This document shows positions 27,501 to 35,343 of a DNA stretch of 47,247 bases, piece by piece. How positions within the stretch are numbered: position 1 is the first letter of the stretch; every line of letters begins with the position of its first letter. The notes under the pieces were generated by a model. The model saw nothing but the letters and a program-made list of their open reading frames with translations. It made no database searches and had not been told where the DNA came from. Origin of the DNA: Streptomyces sp. MH60 (GTDB lineage Bacteria > Actinomycetota > Actinomycetes > Streptomycetales > Streptomycetaceae); the NCBI RefSeq assembly GCF_002939385.1, contig NZ_MULI01000059.1:1-47247 (forward strand), given 5' to 3'. Made by a program: the position numbers and the translations under genes.

Positions 27501-28469
27501 CAGGACTTCCGTGAATCTGTACTTCTTCTTCTCCAGCGCGTCCGCCGTGTCGCGGATCTCCCGCTCGCCGGAGAGGAAGACGAGGATGTCGCCCTTGCCC
27601 TCGCCCATCAGCTCCTCGACGGCGTCGGTGATCGCCGTGATCTGGTCCCGGTCGGCGTCGTCGCCGTCCTCCTCCAGGAGCGGCCGGTACCGCACCTCCA
27701 CGGGATAGGTCCGGCCGCTGACCTCGATGATCGGGGCGTCGCCGAAGTGCCGGGAGAAGCGCTCGGGGTCGATGGTCGCCGAGGTGATGACGACCTTGAG
27801 GTCGGGGCGCTTGGGCAGCAGCTGGGAGAGGTAGCCCAGCAGGAAGTCGATGTTGAGGGACCGCTCGTGGGCCTCGTCGATGATGATCGTGTCGTAGGCG
27901 CGCAGCTCGCGGTCGGTCTGGATCTCGGCGAGCAGGATGCCGTCCGTCATCAGCTTGATGAAGGTGGACTGCGGGTTCACCTGGTCGGTGAACCGCACCT
28001 TCCAGCCGACGGTCTCCCCGAGCGGGGTGTCCAGCTCGTCCGCGACCCGCTCGGCGACGGTGCGCGCGGCGATCCGGCGGGGCTGGGTGTGCCCGATCAT
28101 GCCGCGGACGCCACGGCCCAGCTCGACACAGATCTTCGGGATCTGGGTGGTCTTGCCGGATCCGGTCTCACCGGCGACGATCACGACCTGGTGATCACGG
28201 ATGGCCGCCGCGATCGCGTCCTTCTTCTGGCTGACCGGGAGCTGTTCGGGGTAGCTGACGGCCGGCACACGCGCCCGGCGTTCACCGATGCGCTGCTCGG
28301 CCTTGGCCACCTCCGTCTCGATCTCGGCGAGGACGGCGGCGCGGGCCTCCGGCTTACGGATCTTCCGCGCACCCTCCAGCCTGCGGCCGAGCCGGTGCGC
28401 GTCGCGCAGGGACAGCTCGGTCAGCCGGGGGGCGAGGGTGCCGAGGGCGGGGGCAGGGTGCGTAGACAT
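24510..28469 (-). CDS. hrpA: DEAH-box ATP-dependent RNA helicase HrpA
   Basis: The 1319-residue helicase has the full HrpA length. Landmarks are Walker A GETGSGKTTQIPK (about residues 99-111), motif II DEAH in IIIDEAHERSLN, motif III SATID, and motif VI QRKGRCGRTSDG. The large C-terminal region is typical of bacterial HrpA (EPEWVEPLAGHLLKRTYSEPHWEK and the DUF3418-like tail). HrpA acts on mRNA and ribosomes. ATG 28469 is the first start after the tRNA-Phe/terminator region and begins the conserved N-terminal helix. It lies between tRNA-Asp copy 1 and tRNA-Phe, all on the minus strand. In S. coelicolor it follows bldC in the same way (recalled). Confidence 0.96.
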   Translation of the reverse strand: MSTHPAPALGTLAPRLTELSLRDAHRLGRRLEGARKIRKPEARAAVLAEIETEVAKAEQRIGERRARVPAVSYPEQLPVSQKKDAIAAAIRDHQVVIVAGETGSGKTTQIPKICVELGRGVRGMIGHTQPRRIAARTVAERVADELDTPLGETVGWKVRFTDQVNPQSTFIKLMTDGILLAEIQTDRELRAYDTIIIDEAHERSLNIDFLLGYLSQLLPKRPDLKVVITSATIDPERFSRHFGDAPIIEVSGRTYPVEVRYRPLLEEDGDDADRDQITAITDAVEELMGEGKGDILVFLSGEREIRDTADALEKKKYRFTEVLPLYARLSHAEQHRVFQQHTGRRIVLATNVAETSLTVPGIKYVIDPGFARISRYSHRTKVQRLPIEPISQASANQRKGRCGRTSDGICIRLYSEDDFDARPEFTDAEILRTNLASVILQMTAAGLGDIEKFPFIDPPDHRNIRDGVQLLQELGALDPAQKDVRKRLTDTGRKLAQLPVDPRLARMVLEADKNGCVREVMVIAAALSIQDPRERPAEKQAQADQQHARFKDESSDFLAFLNLWRYVREQQKERGSSSFRRMCKQEYLNFLRIREWQDIYTQLRTVAKQMGIHLNDEEHPAPDDRVHVSLLAGLLSHVGMKDVKEGSKNEYLGARNAKFAIFPGSALFKKPPRFVMSAELVETSRLWARVNAKIEPEWVEPLAGHLLKRTYSEPHWEKDQAAVMAYEKVTLYGVPIVAQRKVNYGRIDPEVSRELFIRNALVEGDWRTHHKFFADNRRLLTEVEELEHRARRRDILVDDETLYDFYDQRVPEHVVSGAHFDSWWKHKRHEQPDFLDFEREMLINEKAGAVTKDDYPDSWRQGPLKFRVTYQFEPGADADGVTVHVPLQVLNQVTDEGFDWQIPGLREQVVTELIRSLPKPVRRNYVPAPNYAQAFLDRAVPLQEPLTVTMARELKRMVGVPFDAEDFDWSKVPDHLKITFRIVDERRRKLAEDKDLEALKLQLRPKARKALSQAAAATAERSGGESLERSGLTDWTIGTLTRVFETRRAGQPVKAYPALVDDGPKADTVSVRLFDTEAEQAQAMWKGTRRLILRNIPVNPAKFASEKLTNQQKLGLSANPHGSIQALFDDCAMAAADKLIADFGGPAWDEESYRKLYDKVRAEIVDTTVRTVGQVQQVLAAWQACERRLKAVRSPALLANLQDVRGQLDALVKPGFVTEAGIKRLPDLMRYLVAADRRLQQMPTGVQRDTSRMQKVHEMRDEYAWLLEQMPQGRPVPQQVLDIRWMIEELRVSYFAHALGTAYPVSDKRIVKAIDALAP

Positions 28470-28534
28470 ACGGGTTCCAGGATCTCATCCCGGGGAAAAT
28501 CCTGGCGAACGCTTTTGCCGCGGCCGGATACAAC

Positions 28535-28562
28535 AAGACCCCGATCCGAAGATCGGGGTCTT
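28535..28562. terminator. Terminator between tRNA-Phe and hrpA
   Basis: A perfect 12-bp stem, AAGACCCCGATC (28535-28546) with GATCGGGGTCTT (28551-28562), has a CGAA loop. On the minus strand it ends GTCTTGTTG, 5 bases after tRNA-Phe, so it ends the tRNA transcript before hrpA. Confidence 0.8.
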
Positions 28563-28567
28563 TGCTG

Positions 28568-28641
28568 TGGCTGGGGCCGGGGTCGAACCGGCGACCTATC
28601 GCTTTTCAGGCGATCGCTCGTACCAACTGAGCTACCCAGCC
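28568..28641 (-). tRNA. tRNA-Phe (GAA)
   Basis: The minus-strand cloverleaf is 74 nt. The acceptor GGCTGGG closes with the matching 3' arm, the D-arm is GCTCAGTTGGTACGAGC, the anticodon loop CTGAAAA lies between ATCGC and GCGAT (anticodon GAA), and the T-loop is GTTCGACC. The discriminator is A, with no encoded CCA. Confidence 0.95.
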
Positions 28642-28643
28642 GC

Positions 28644-28663
28644 GAGGTTTCACGTGAAACCTC
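28644..28663. other. parS: parS: ParB-binding centromere site
   Basis: A perfect 20-bp palindrome, GAGGTTTCACGTGAAACCTC, contains the full 14-bp Streptomyces parS consensus GTTTCACGTGAAAC at 28647-28660. ParB loads at such sites, mostly clustered around oriC, for chromosome segregation. The site sits in the 24-bp spacer between tRNA-Phe and tRNA-Asp copy 2, outside any coding region. No second copy was found in the window. Confidence 0.9.
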
Positions 28664-28665
28664 AG

Positions 28666-28740
28666 CGGTCCTGACGGGATTTGAACCCGCGGCCTCCACC
28701 TTGACAGGGTGGCGAGCACTCCAAACTGCTCCACAGGACC
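28666..28740 (-). tRNA. tRNA-Asp (GTC), copy 2
   Basis: The sequence is identical to copy 1 (24330-24404), including one base before and three after, giving a 79-bp perfect direct repeat around hrpA. It is the last core feature before the metabolite cluster. A mostly paired hairpin, GTGTG...CACAC (28748-28768), lies just beyond it. Confidence 0.95.
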
Positions 28741-29000
28741 AGGCGCTGTGTGTGACAGTGTCGCACACGCTTGCTTTTGCCCCCAACACGATTCTTCCCG
28801 GTGGCCGGGGCCCTCGTCAGCTGGGGTGACGTCGCTGAAGCAGAGTATCAGAGGATGCGTGCTGCCCTGGAAACGCGCAGGTGGGCTGTGCGCGGACGAG
28901 TGGGCGCCGATCGGGCGCCTTCCGCGTCCGCGGTCCGGGTGGTCCGGGGCGGGGTGAGGCCGCGGACGCCGTGGGGTGCGGGGCATGTGACGCCCCTTTC

Positions 29001-30263
29001 TCATGGAGCCGGCACGGGGGTGGGTGCCTGGGCCCTGAGATGGTTCCGGAGGGTGAAACCCTCGGCCGCGGCCTCCTCGGGGGTGAGGGGGACGCCGGTC
29101 GTGAGGAGGCGGCGGGCCGCCATGTGGTCGGCGGGACGGTTGACGGACTCCACGGCGACCAGGGCGGAGCCGCGGAAGAGCAGTACGGAGAAGGCGTCCG
29201 GGGACGTGTGCAGCACGAGTTCCGTGTCGTGGCCGTGGCTCAGGCCGGCGATCTGCAGGGTCGCGGAGAACTGGTTGCTCCAGAACCGGGGCAGCTCGTC
29301 GTAGACGCGGGCGGTGCCGGTGAGGCGGTCGGCGACCAGCCCGGCGTGGTCGACGGCGTTCTGCACCGATTCGATGCGCAGGGGCGTCGCCGACCCGGGG
29401 TGGGGGAAGAGGGCGCAGTCGCCCACCGCCGAGACGCGCGGGTCCGCGGTCAGCAGCCGGGCGTCGGTGACGATCCCGCCGTCGACGGCCAGTCCCGCCG
29501 CCTCGGCCAGCTCCGTGCGGGGGGTGACCCCGACGCCGGCCAGGACGAGGTCCGCGGGCAGCAGGCGGCCGTCGGCGAGTTCCACCCCGGTCACGTGCCC
29601 GGCGGCGTCGCCGGTCAGGGCGGCGATGCCCTGACCGAACAGCATCCGGTTGCCGCGCTCCTCGTGCAGCCGGGTGAGGTGCTCGGCCGTCGGTGCCGAG
29701 GTGATCCGGGCCAGCGGCCGCGGGAGCGCCTCGACGACGGTCACCGGGTGTCCCAGGTCGCGGGCGGCGGCGGCGAACTCCAGGCCGATGAACCCGGCTC
29801 CGACGGCGACCACCTGCCGGGCCCGGGTCAGGTCCTCCCTGATCCGGTCGGCGTCACGCAGGGTGCGCAGGGTGTGCACGCCGGCCAGGTCACCGCCCGG
29901 GACGGGCAGGGTCCGGGCGCGGGCGCCGGTGGCCAGGACGAGGTGGTCGTAGCCGAGGACGGTCCCGTCGGCCAGGCGGACGGTGCGGGCCGGCCGGTCC
30001 AGGGCGACGGCGGCGCCCTGGACCCGGGTGATCCCGTGGCGCTCGTAGAAGGTGGGCGGGCGCAGCCACAGCTGGTCGGTGTCCGTCTCCCGCTTGAGGT
30101 AGGCCTTGGACAGGGCCGGCCGCTCGTAGGGCGGGACCCCCTCGTCGCCGACGAGGGTGACCGGGCCCCGGTGGCCTCGTTCGCGCAGGGCGGCGGCGGT
30201 CTGGTGCCCGGCCTGTCCGGCTCCGACGACGAGGACGTGGCCGACCGGTTCGGGGGCGGTCAT
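29001..30263 (-). CDS. FAD/NAD(P)H ferredoxin reductase
   Basis: The 420-residue flavoprotein is of the putidaredoxin/rhodocoxin-reductase type. It would pass electrons from NAD(P)H to the neighbouring [2Fe-2S] ferredoxin. The FAD-binding fold is VLVVGAGQAGHQTAAAL (about residues 10-26), the NAD(P)-binding fold is VVAVGAGFIGLEFAAAARDLG (about 150-170), and VSAVGDCALFP is the conserved third FAD contact. A C-terminal reductase dimer domain is present. ATG 30263 overlaps the ferredoxin stop by one base, so the two are translationally coupled and probably a pair. No P450 or oxygenase is in view to receive the electrons. A weak hairpin GGGGC...GCCCC (28980-28996) follows the stop. Confidence 0.92.
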   Translation of the reverse strand: MTAPEPVGHVLVVGAGQAGHQTAAALRERGHRGPVTLVGDEGVPPYERPALSKAYLKRETDTDQLWLRPPTFYERHGITRVQGAAVALDRPARTVRLADGTVLGYDHLVLATGARARTLPVPGGDLAGVHTLRTLRDADRIREDLTRARQVVAVGAGFIGLEFAAAARDLGHPVTVVEALPRPLARITSAPTAEHLTRLHEERGNRMLFGQGIAALTGDAAGHVTGVELADGRLLPADLVLAGVGVTPRTELAEAAGLAVDGGIVTDARLLTADPRVSAVGDCALFPHPGSATPLRIESVQNAVDHAGLVADRLTGTARVYDELPRFWSNQFSATLQIAGLSHGHDTELVLHTSPDAFSVLLFRGSALVAVESVNRPADHMAARRLLTTGVPLTPEEAAAEGFTLRNHLRAQAPTPVPAP

Positions 30264-30586
30264 CAGGCCTGGCTCTCGGGGAGCCGGACGACCAGGCCGT
30301 CCAGGGCGTCGGTGACCTTGACCTGGCAGCCCAGCCGGCTGTTGTCGGCGCGGGCGCAGACGGTGAAGTCGAGCATGCCGTCCTCTTCCTCCTCCATGGG
30401 CGCCAGCCGGTCGAGGTCCTCGGGGTCGACGTAGACGTGGCAGGTCGCGCACTGGGCGAAGCCGCCGCACTGCCCGACGATGCCGTCCACGTCGTTGGTG
30501 AGGGCGCCGCGCATGAGGCTGGTGCCCACGGGGAGGTCGAGAACCGTCTCGGTGGCGTCGACGGCGATGTACGTGATCTTGGGCAT
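30263..30586 (-). CDS. [2Fe-2S] ferredoxin (adrenodoxin/putidaredoxin type)
   Basis: The 107-residue electron carrier has the cluster ligands C-x5-C-x2-C in GQCGGFAQCATCHVYV and a fourth cysteine in NSRLGCQVKV. This is the pattern of the putidaredoxin/adrenodoxin group rather than the plant type. An acidic patch EEEEDGML is the usual partner-docking surface. Start ATG 30586 has AGGAG about 9 bases upstream. It is the middle gene of the minus-strand PPTase-ferredoxin-reductase operon, 40 bp after the PPTase. Confidence 0.95.
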   Translation of the reverse strand: MPKITYIAVDATETVLDLPVGTSLMRGALTNDVDGIVGQCGGFAQCATCHVYVDPEDLDRLAPMEEEEDGMLDFTVCARADNSRLGCQVKVTDALDGLVVRLPESQA

Positions 30587-30626
30587 GACAGGCTCCTGCG
30601 GGACGTGAGTGGCGTCGGTCGGTGCG

Positions 30627-31496
30627 TCAACTCCCGCATGGGAAAAGGGAGTTCATGAATCCGGAGGATGTAGGGGCCGGGTGTGCGGGGGCCCGGGCCG
30701 GGGCGGCCCGGGTGGCCGGGTGGCGCCGTATCAGGTGGTGCCGGGGGAACAGTTCCGTGCCGCGGTGCACGGTGGGGTGCACGTCGGAGACGCCGAGGAC
30801 GGCCACCGCGCCGTGGTAGTCGTCGTCGAGCCGTACGTCGGCGAGGGCGGGGACCGGGCGGGCCGGCCGGGCCGGGTGCCAGCCGAGCAGGGCGGGCGGG
30901 TCGTCGGGGCCGGACAGCGTGAAGTCGGTCATGGGGGTGTTGAGGCCCTCGCCGGTGGCCTTCAGTACCGCCTCCTTGCGGGTCCAGTACGTCAGGCAGC
31001 CGCGGGCCCGCCGCTGAACGGGCAGCGCCTCGACCGCGGCGCGCTCGGCCGGCGTCAGGACCAGCTCGTACTCCGGTGGCAGGGCCGGGCCGGTCCAGGG
31101 CTCGACCCGTTCCACGTCCAGGCCGAGCGGGCCGCCCAGCGTCACCGCCACCGCCACCAGGTCGCCCGAGTGGGAGATCGACAGTTCCCAGCCCGCGCCG
31201 TCCCCCACCACGTGCGGTTTCCCGTGCGGACCGCCGCAGTCGGGGCAGCGCGTGCGGAAGCCGATGGCTTCCGGGCCGGTGCCCACCAGTGAGGCGAGGG
31301 CCGTCTTCGCGAGCAGCCGGCCCGTGACGAAGCGGGCCAGGTCCAGTTCGTGGGCGAAGGACGAGCAGCGGGTGAGTTCCGTGGTGTCCAGGAGGCCGAA
31401 CCAGGAGGTGGGCCGGGGCACCGGGGGCAGCGACCAGATGTGGCACTCGGCGGCGGACTGCTGTGCGTCGGCGCCGGGTGCCTGGACGGGCGTCAT
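30627..31496 (-). CDS. 4'-phosphopantetheinyl transferase (Sfp type)
   Basis: The 289-residue protein attaches the phosphopantetheine arm of CoA to the carrier-domain serine, activating the PCP domains of this cluster. Signature motifs are GLDVERVEPW (metal-binding D and E) and YWTRKEAVLKATGEGL (the WxxKEAxxK helix). The actinobacterial insertion RTRCPDCGGPHGKPHV is also present, as are ISHSGDLVAVAV and RFVTGRLLAKTAL. ATG 31496 is chosen because GGAGGTGA lies 7 bases upstream; the frame extends to 31640 without a ribosome binding site. It heads the minus-strand operon and diverges from the small peptide gene. Confidence 0.95.
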   Translation of the reverse strand: MTPVQAPGADAQQSAAECHIWSLPPVPRPTSWFGLLDTTELTRCSSFAHELDLARFVTGRLLAKTALASLVGTGPEAIGFRTRCPDCGGPHGKPHVVGDGAGWELSISHSGDLVAVAVTLGGPLGLDVERVEPWTGPALPPEYELVLTPAERAAVEALPVQRRARGCLTYWTRKEAVLKATGEGLNTPMTDFTLSGPDDPPALLGWHPARPARPVPALADVRLDDDYHGAVAVLGVSDVHPTVHRGTELFPRHHLIRRHPATRAAPARAPAHPAPTSSGFMNSLFPCGS

Positions 31497-31772
31497 GGCG
31501 ATTTCACCTCCGTACGGCGGCAGTCGGTCCGCCGCACTACCGAGTTTCCGGCGGGACGGGGCGCCCGGATAGCAGGAAATCCTCCGCGTTCCGGGGGTGG
31601 AAAACCCTCCCCCCGGGCGGCCGTTATCGCTGACGGGCACCGCGTTAAATGCCGCCCCGGCAGGCGAAAACGACGTGATAACAGCCCGAAAGGGCGCCTT
31701 CCTAACTTCGTGGTCACAAGGAAGTCAGCGCCTCCCGGATTACCCCGGGGGCCGACCGAGAGGGCCACCGAA

Positions 31773-31988
31773 ATGAACCGCTCCTGGATCGTCGCCGCCA
31801 AGTCCGCCGTCGTCGCCGTGGTCGCCGGAACCGCGCTCTGGACCGTCGGGGGCGCGGCCGTGCAGACGCTGGGCGCCGGTGACGCGTCGCATTCCACTTC
31901 GACGGTGGCCGACCCCATCAACTGGAGTGTCGTGGTGCCCGGGACGACCGCCCCCGCGCCCACCCCGACCGCCACCCCGGCCGGCTGA
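31773..31988 (+). CDS. 71-residue small peptide with N-terminal hydrophobic segment
   Basis: The peptide begins MNRSWIVAAK, followed by a hydrophobic stretch SAVVAVVAGTALWTVGGAAV that could be a signal peptide or membrane anchor. Then comes a short soluble tail, STSTVADPINWSVVVPGTT, ending in a Pro/Thr/Ala-rich run. No cysteine, lipobox or known leader-peptide motif is present. GAGAGGG lies about 8 bases upstream of the ATG. It stands between the PPTase (minus) and the SARP gene (plus). I do not recognise the family. It could be a small secreted factor, a membrane peptide, or a short-lived regulator of the cluster; the intact ribosome binding site and signal-like start support a real gene. 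Confidence 0.6.
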   Translation: MNRSWIVAAKSAVVAVVAGTALWTVGGAAVQTLGAGDASHSTSTVADPINWSVVVPGTTAPAPTPTATPAG

Positions 31989-32015
31989 ACCGGCCCCGGC
32001 CGGATCACCGCCGGC

Positions 32016-32033
32016 CGAATCGGCGCCGATTCG
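32016..32033. promoter_or_regulatory. 18-bp perfect palindrome upstream of the SARP gene
   Basis: CGAATCGGC joined to GCCGATTCG has no spacer. It starts 28 bp after the small peptide stop and lies 198 bp before the SARP start. With no loop it is a poor hairpin, so an operator is as likely as a terminator. Confidence 0.45.
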
Positions 32034-32230
32034 ATCGGCGTCCACTGAATCAAGCTTCAATCATTGTTCATAAAGGACCTGTATTACGGTCCGCACTTCG
32101 TTCGCCCCGTCACCGGTCGTCCGGGAACTCGTCCCCTTTCGGTGCCGGACCCCTCTCTTCCCGCTGAATCACCCCCGCCGGTGACCTACATTGGTTGTCG
32201 TCCGACGGGCAGTTCGAATAGGGGGGCGGA

Positions 32231-35200
32231 GTGGGCGAACAGCTCAGGTTCAACGTCTTGGGTCCGCTCACGGTGACCGTGGGCGAGGCGGGCGTCCCGC
32301 TCGGCGGCGCACGCCAACGGACCATCCTCGCCCTGCTGCTGGTCATGCCCGGCCGGGTCGTCCCGGTGGACACCATGGTGGACACCGTCTGGAACAGGAA
32401 TCCGCCGCCCACCGCCCGTACCCAGGTGGCCATCTGTGTGGCGGCCCTGCGGAAGATCTTCAAGAGCGCGGGCGTCGGCGGGGACGTCATCGTCACCGCG
32501 CACCCCGGCTACCGGCTCGACACCGCCGGCCACGACGTCGACTCGCTGCGGTTCGCCGAACTCGTGCGCGGCGCCGAGCAGTACGCCCGGGGCGGGCTGC
32601 TCGCCGAGGCCGCCCAGGCCTACGCCCAGGCGCTCGGCCTCTGGCGTGGCCCCGCCTTCGCCGGGGTGAGCGGGCCGGCGATCGAGGACGAGGCGGAGCG
32701 GCTGGAGGAGCACCGCCTCAACGCCTACGACGACTCCATCCTCGCCCACCTGGAACTCGGTCAGCACCAGGAACTCATCCCGGGCCTTGCCGCGATGGTG
32801 CGCGAGTACCCGCTGCGGGAACGCACCCGGCACCACCTGATGCTGGCCCAGTACCGTTCGGGCCGCCGGGCGGACGCGATGGAGACCTACCGGGACGCGC
32901 ACAGCCAGTTCATCGAGGAACTGGGCATCGAGCCGGGCCCGGACCTGAAGGAACTGCACGACGCCATCCTGCGCGACGACCCCTCGCTGGCCCCCGTGCC
33001 GGTGGTCGTGGAGCGGCCGGACGCCCCGGGCCCCGGGGCCGGTTCCGCCGCGGCCGCACCCGCGCCCGCCGTGTCCGCCGCCCCTCCGGCGGCCGTGCCC
33101 GCCGAACTGCCGCCGGACATCCCGGCCTTCACCGGCCGGGCGGAGGAACTGACCGCGCTGCACGGCCTCCTGGCCGGCGCCGGAGAGGAGCGCGCCTCCA
33201 CCACCGGCCTGATCACCGGCGCCGCGGGGATAGGCAAGAGCGGCCTCGCGATGCGCTGGGCGTTCCGCTCCGCCGAGCACTTCCCCGACGGTCAGCTCTT
33301 CGCGGACCTGCGCGGGTACGACGAGAACCACGAACCGGTCTCCGCGCACGACGTGCTGAGCCGCTTCCTGCGTTCCCTGGGGGTGCCGGGCGAGCAGATC
33401 CCCGGCGACCTGGAGGAGCGGGTGTCGCTGTACCGGAGCGTGCTCGCGGACCGCCGGGTGCTGATCGTGCTGGACAACGCCCGCGCCTACGCGCAGGTGC
33501 GGCCGCTGCTGCCCGGGGGCGGCCGGTGCTGTGTGCTGGTCACCAGCCGGGACCAGATGGAGGAGCTGGTGACCTGGCCGGCGCAGGCCCGGGTGCACCT
33601 GGGCCTGCTGTCCGAGCCGGAGGCCGTCGAGCTGATCACGGCCATCGTGGGGGAGCGCAGGATCGCCACCGCCCGCGAGGACGCCGCGCAACTGGCCGAG
33701 CTGTGCGACCGGCTGCCGCTGGCGCTGCGGATCGCCGCGGCCCGGCTCGCCTCCAAGCCGCACTGGACCGTGCGCTACCTGGTGAACCGGCTCACCGACG
33801 AGCGGCGGCGGCTGGACGAGCTGAGCCAGGGCGAGTCGCAGATCCGGGCCAGCCTCGCGCTCAGCTACAAGTACCTGTCCGAGGACGCCGCCCGGCTGCT
33901 GCGGCGCCTGGGCCTGCTCGACGCGCCGGACTTCACCGCGTGGGTGGGCGCCGCGCTGCTCAACCGCGAGGTGATCGACGCGGAACGGCTGATCGAGGAC
34001 CTGGTCGACGCCCAGTTCCTGGAGGTCGTGAGCATCGACGCGACCGGTCAGCTGCGGTACCGCCTGCACAGCCTGGTGCGGCTGTACGCGCGGGAGTGCG
34101 CGATGAAGGAGGAGTCGGAGCCGGACCGTACGGCCGCCCTCACCCGGGTGCTGCGGACCTTCCTCACCATCGCAGAGGAGGCCGACCGGCGGGAGAACGC
34201 CGGCCACGGCACCGGTGTGCACAGTGACGCCCGGCGCCGCCGGATCGACTCCGAGTTGCTGGACGAGCTGCTGACGGCGCCGCTGGAGTGGTTCGAGGCG
34301 GAGCGGCTGGCGCTGGTCGCGTCGGTGCGGCAGGCGGCGCGGGCGGGACTGTCCGAGCTGGCCTGGGACCTGACCGGATCGGCCGCCGTCTTCTTCGGCA
34401 CCCGCAGCTACACCGACGACTACCGCCGGTGCTGCGAGGAGGCGCTGGCGGCCGCCCACACCCACGGCGACCTGCGCGGCCAGGCGGCGATGCTGTTCGG
34501 GCTCGGGTCCATCGAGCTGGTCCACAGCGAGATGGAGCGCAGCTCCGGCTACCTGGAGCAGTCGGTACGGCTGTACGAGGAGGCGGGGGAGAGCCGGGGG
34601 CGGGCGGTGGCGCTGCGGCTGCTCGGGCAGACCGCGCGGGCCCGGGGCGAGACGGAGCAGGCCATGGGGATCTTCGCGGAGGCGCTGGCGATCTTCCGGG
34701 ACACCGGCGACGCGTACAGCGAGATCCACACCCTGCACAACATGGCGGAGACCGAACTGGTCGCCGAGCGCCCCGAGTCGGCGATGACCTACGCCCTCGA
34801 CGCGGTGCGCCTGGGGGAGAGCCTGGGGTCGGACACCCGGAACCTGGCCCAGGCGCTGCACCGGCTGGGGCAGGCCCACCTCGCCCTGGGCAGCCTCGGC
34901 GAGGCCGAGCAGGCGTTCCTGCGCGCGGTGCGGATCGTCAAGGAGAAGTCCGACACGGTGGGCCTCGCCTACACGCTGCTCGGCCTCGGCGAGACCCGGT
35001 TCCGCAAGGGGGACACGCAGCAGGCCGGGACCACCCTGGCGGACGCGCTGGAGACCGCGGAGGAGTGCGGGAGTCCGATGGCGGCCGGCCGGGTCAGGCT
35101 GGTCCTCGCCGAGCTGAGCCGGAGCCTGGGCCGCACCGAGGAGGCCCGCGACCACCTCCGCACCGCGCAGGAGGTGTTCCGGGACATCGGCGCGCTGGCG

Positions 35201-35245
35201 TGGCAGCGGCGGGCGGAGGAGGCCCTGGCGGCGCTGGTGGGCTGA
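32231..35245 (+). CDS. AfsR-type SARP transcriptional activator
   Basis: This 1004-residue cluster-located regulator has a winged-helix DNA-binding domain at about 1-95 (LRFNVLGPLTVTVGEAGVPL and TARTQVAICVAALRKIFKSAG). The bacterial transcriptional activation domain covers about 100-250 (RFAELVRGAEQYARGGLLAEAAQAYAQAL, ELGIEPGPDLKELHDAIL). After an Ala/Pro linker comes an NB-ARC ATPase with Walker A GAAGIGKS near residue 330 and CDRLPLALRIAAARL. A C-terminal TPR array covers about 720-1000 (repeated GxAVALRLLGQTARARGE-like units). This is the long AfsR layout. The GTG start at 32231 follows a G-rich ribosome binding site. It most likely activates the NRPS genes; it is followed by a strong bidirectional terminator. 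Confidence 0.93.
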   Translation: MGEQLRFNVLGPLTVTVGEAGVPLGGARQRTILALLLVMPGRVVPVDTMVDTVWNRNPPPTARTQVAICVAALRKIFKSAGVGGDVIVTAHPGYRLDTAGHDVDSLRFAELVRGAEQYARGGLLAEAAQAYAQALGLWRGPAFAGVSGPAIEDEAERLEEHRLNAYDDSILAHLELGQHQELIPGLAAMVREYPLRERTRHHLMLAQYRSGRRADAMETYRDAHSQFIEELGIEPGPDLKELHDAILRDDPSLAPVPVVVERPDAPGPGAGSAAAAPAPAVSAAPPAAVPAELPPDIPAFTGRAEELTALHGLLAGAGEERASTTGLITGAAGIGKSGLAMRWAFRSAEHFPDGQLFADLRGYDENHEPVSAHDVLSRFLRSLGVPGEQIPGDLEERVSLYRSVLADRRVLIVLDNARAYAQVRPLLPGGGRCCVLVTSRDQMEELVTWPAQARVHLGLLSEPEAVELITAIVGERRIATAREDAAQLAELCDRLPLALRIAAARLASKPHWTVRYLVNRLTDERRRLDELSQGESQIRASLALSYKYLSEDAARLLRRLGLLDAPDFTAWVGAALLNREVIDAERLIEDLVDAQFLEVVSIDATGQLRYRLHSLVRLYARECAMKEESEPDRTAALTRVLRTFLTIAEEADRRENAGHGTGVHSDARRRRIDSELLDELLTAPLEWFEAERLALVASVRQAARAGLSELAWDLTGSAAVFFGTRSYTDDYRRCCEEALAAAHTHGDLRGQAAMLFGLGSIELVHSEMERSSGYLEQSVRLYEEAGESRGRAVALRLLGQTARARGETEQAMGIFAEALAIFRDTGDAYSEIHTLHNMAETELVAERPESAMTYALDAVRLGESLGSDTRNLAQALHRLGQAHLALGSLGEAEQAFLRAVRIVKEKSDTVGLAYTLLGLGETRFRKGDTQQAGTTLADALETAEECGSPMAAGRVRLVLAELSRSLGRTEEARDHLRTAQEVFRDIGALAWQRRAEEALAALVG

Positions 35246-35268
35246 CCGGCCCGCGGCCCCCGGCACGG

Positions 35269-35315
35269 GAAAGGTGCCCGTGCCCCGGAGAGATCCCGGG
35301 GCACGGGCACCTTTC
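35269..35315. terminator. Strong bidirectional terminator between SARP and peptidase genes
   Basis: A perfect 20-bp stem, GAAAGGTGCCCGTGCCCCGG (35269-35288) with its complement at 35296-35315, has a 7-base loop. It sits between the convergent ends of the SARP and the S9 peptidase genes, and is the longest perfect stem in the window. Confidence 0.9.
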
Positions 35316-35343
35316 GTGCGGGGCGGTGGCCGCGGCGAGGGCC

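Noticed and set aside
24429..28829. Plus-strand open frame of about 1466 codons opposite hrpA
   Set aside because: It is the GC-driven antisense shadow of hrpA; it crosses tRNA genes, has no ribosome binding site and no known motif.
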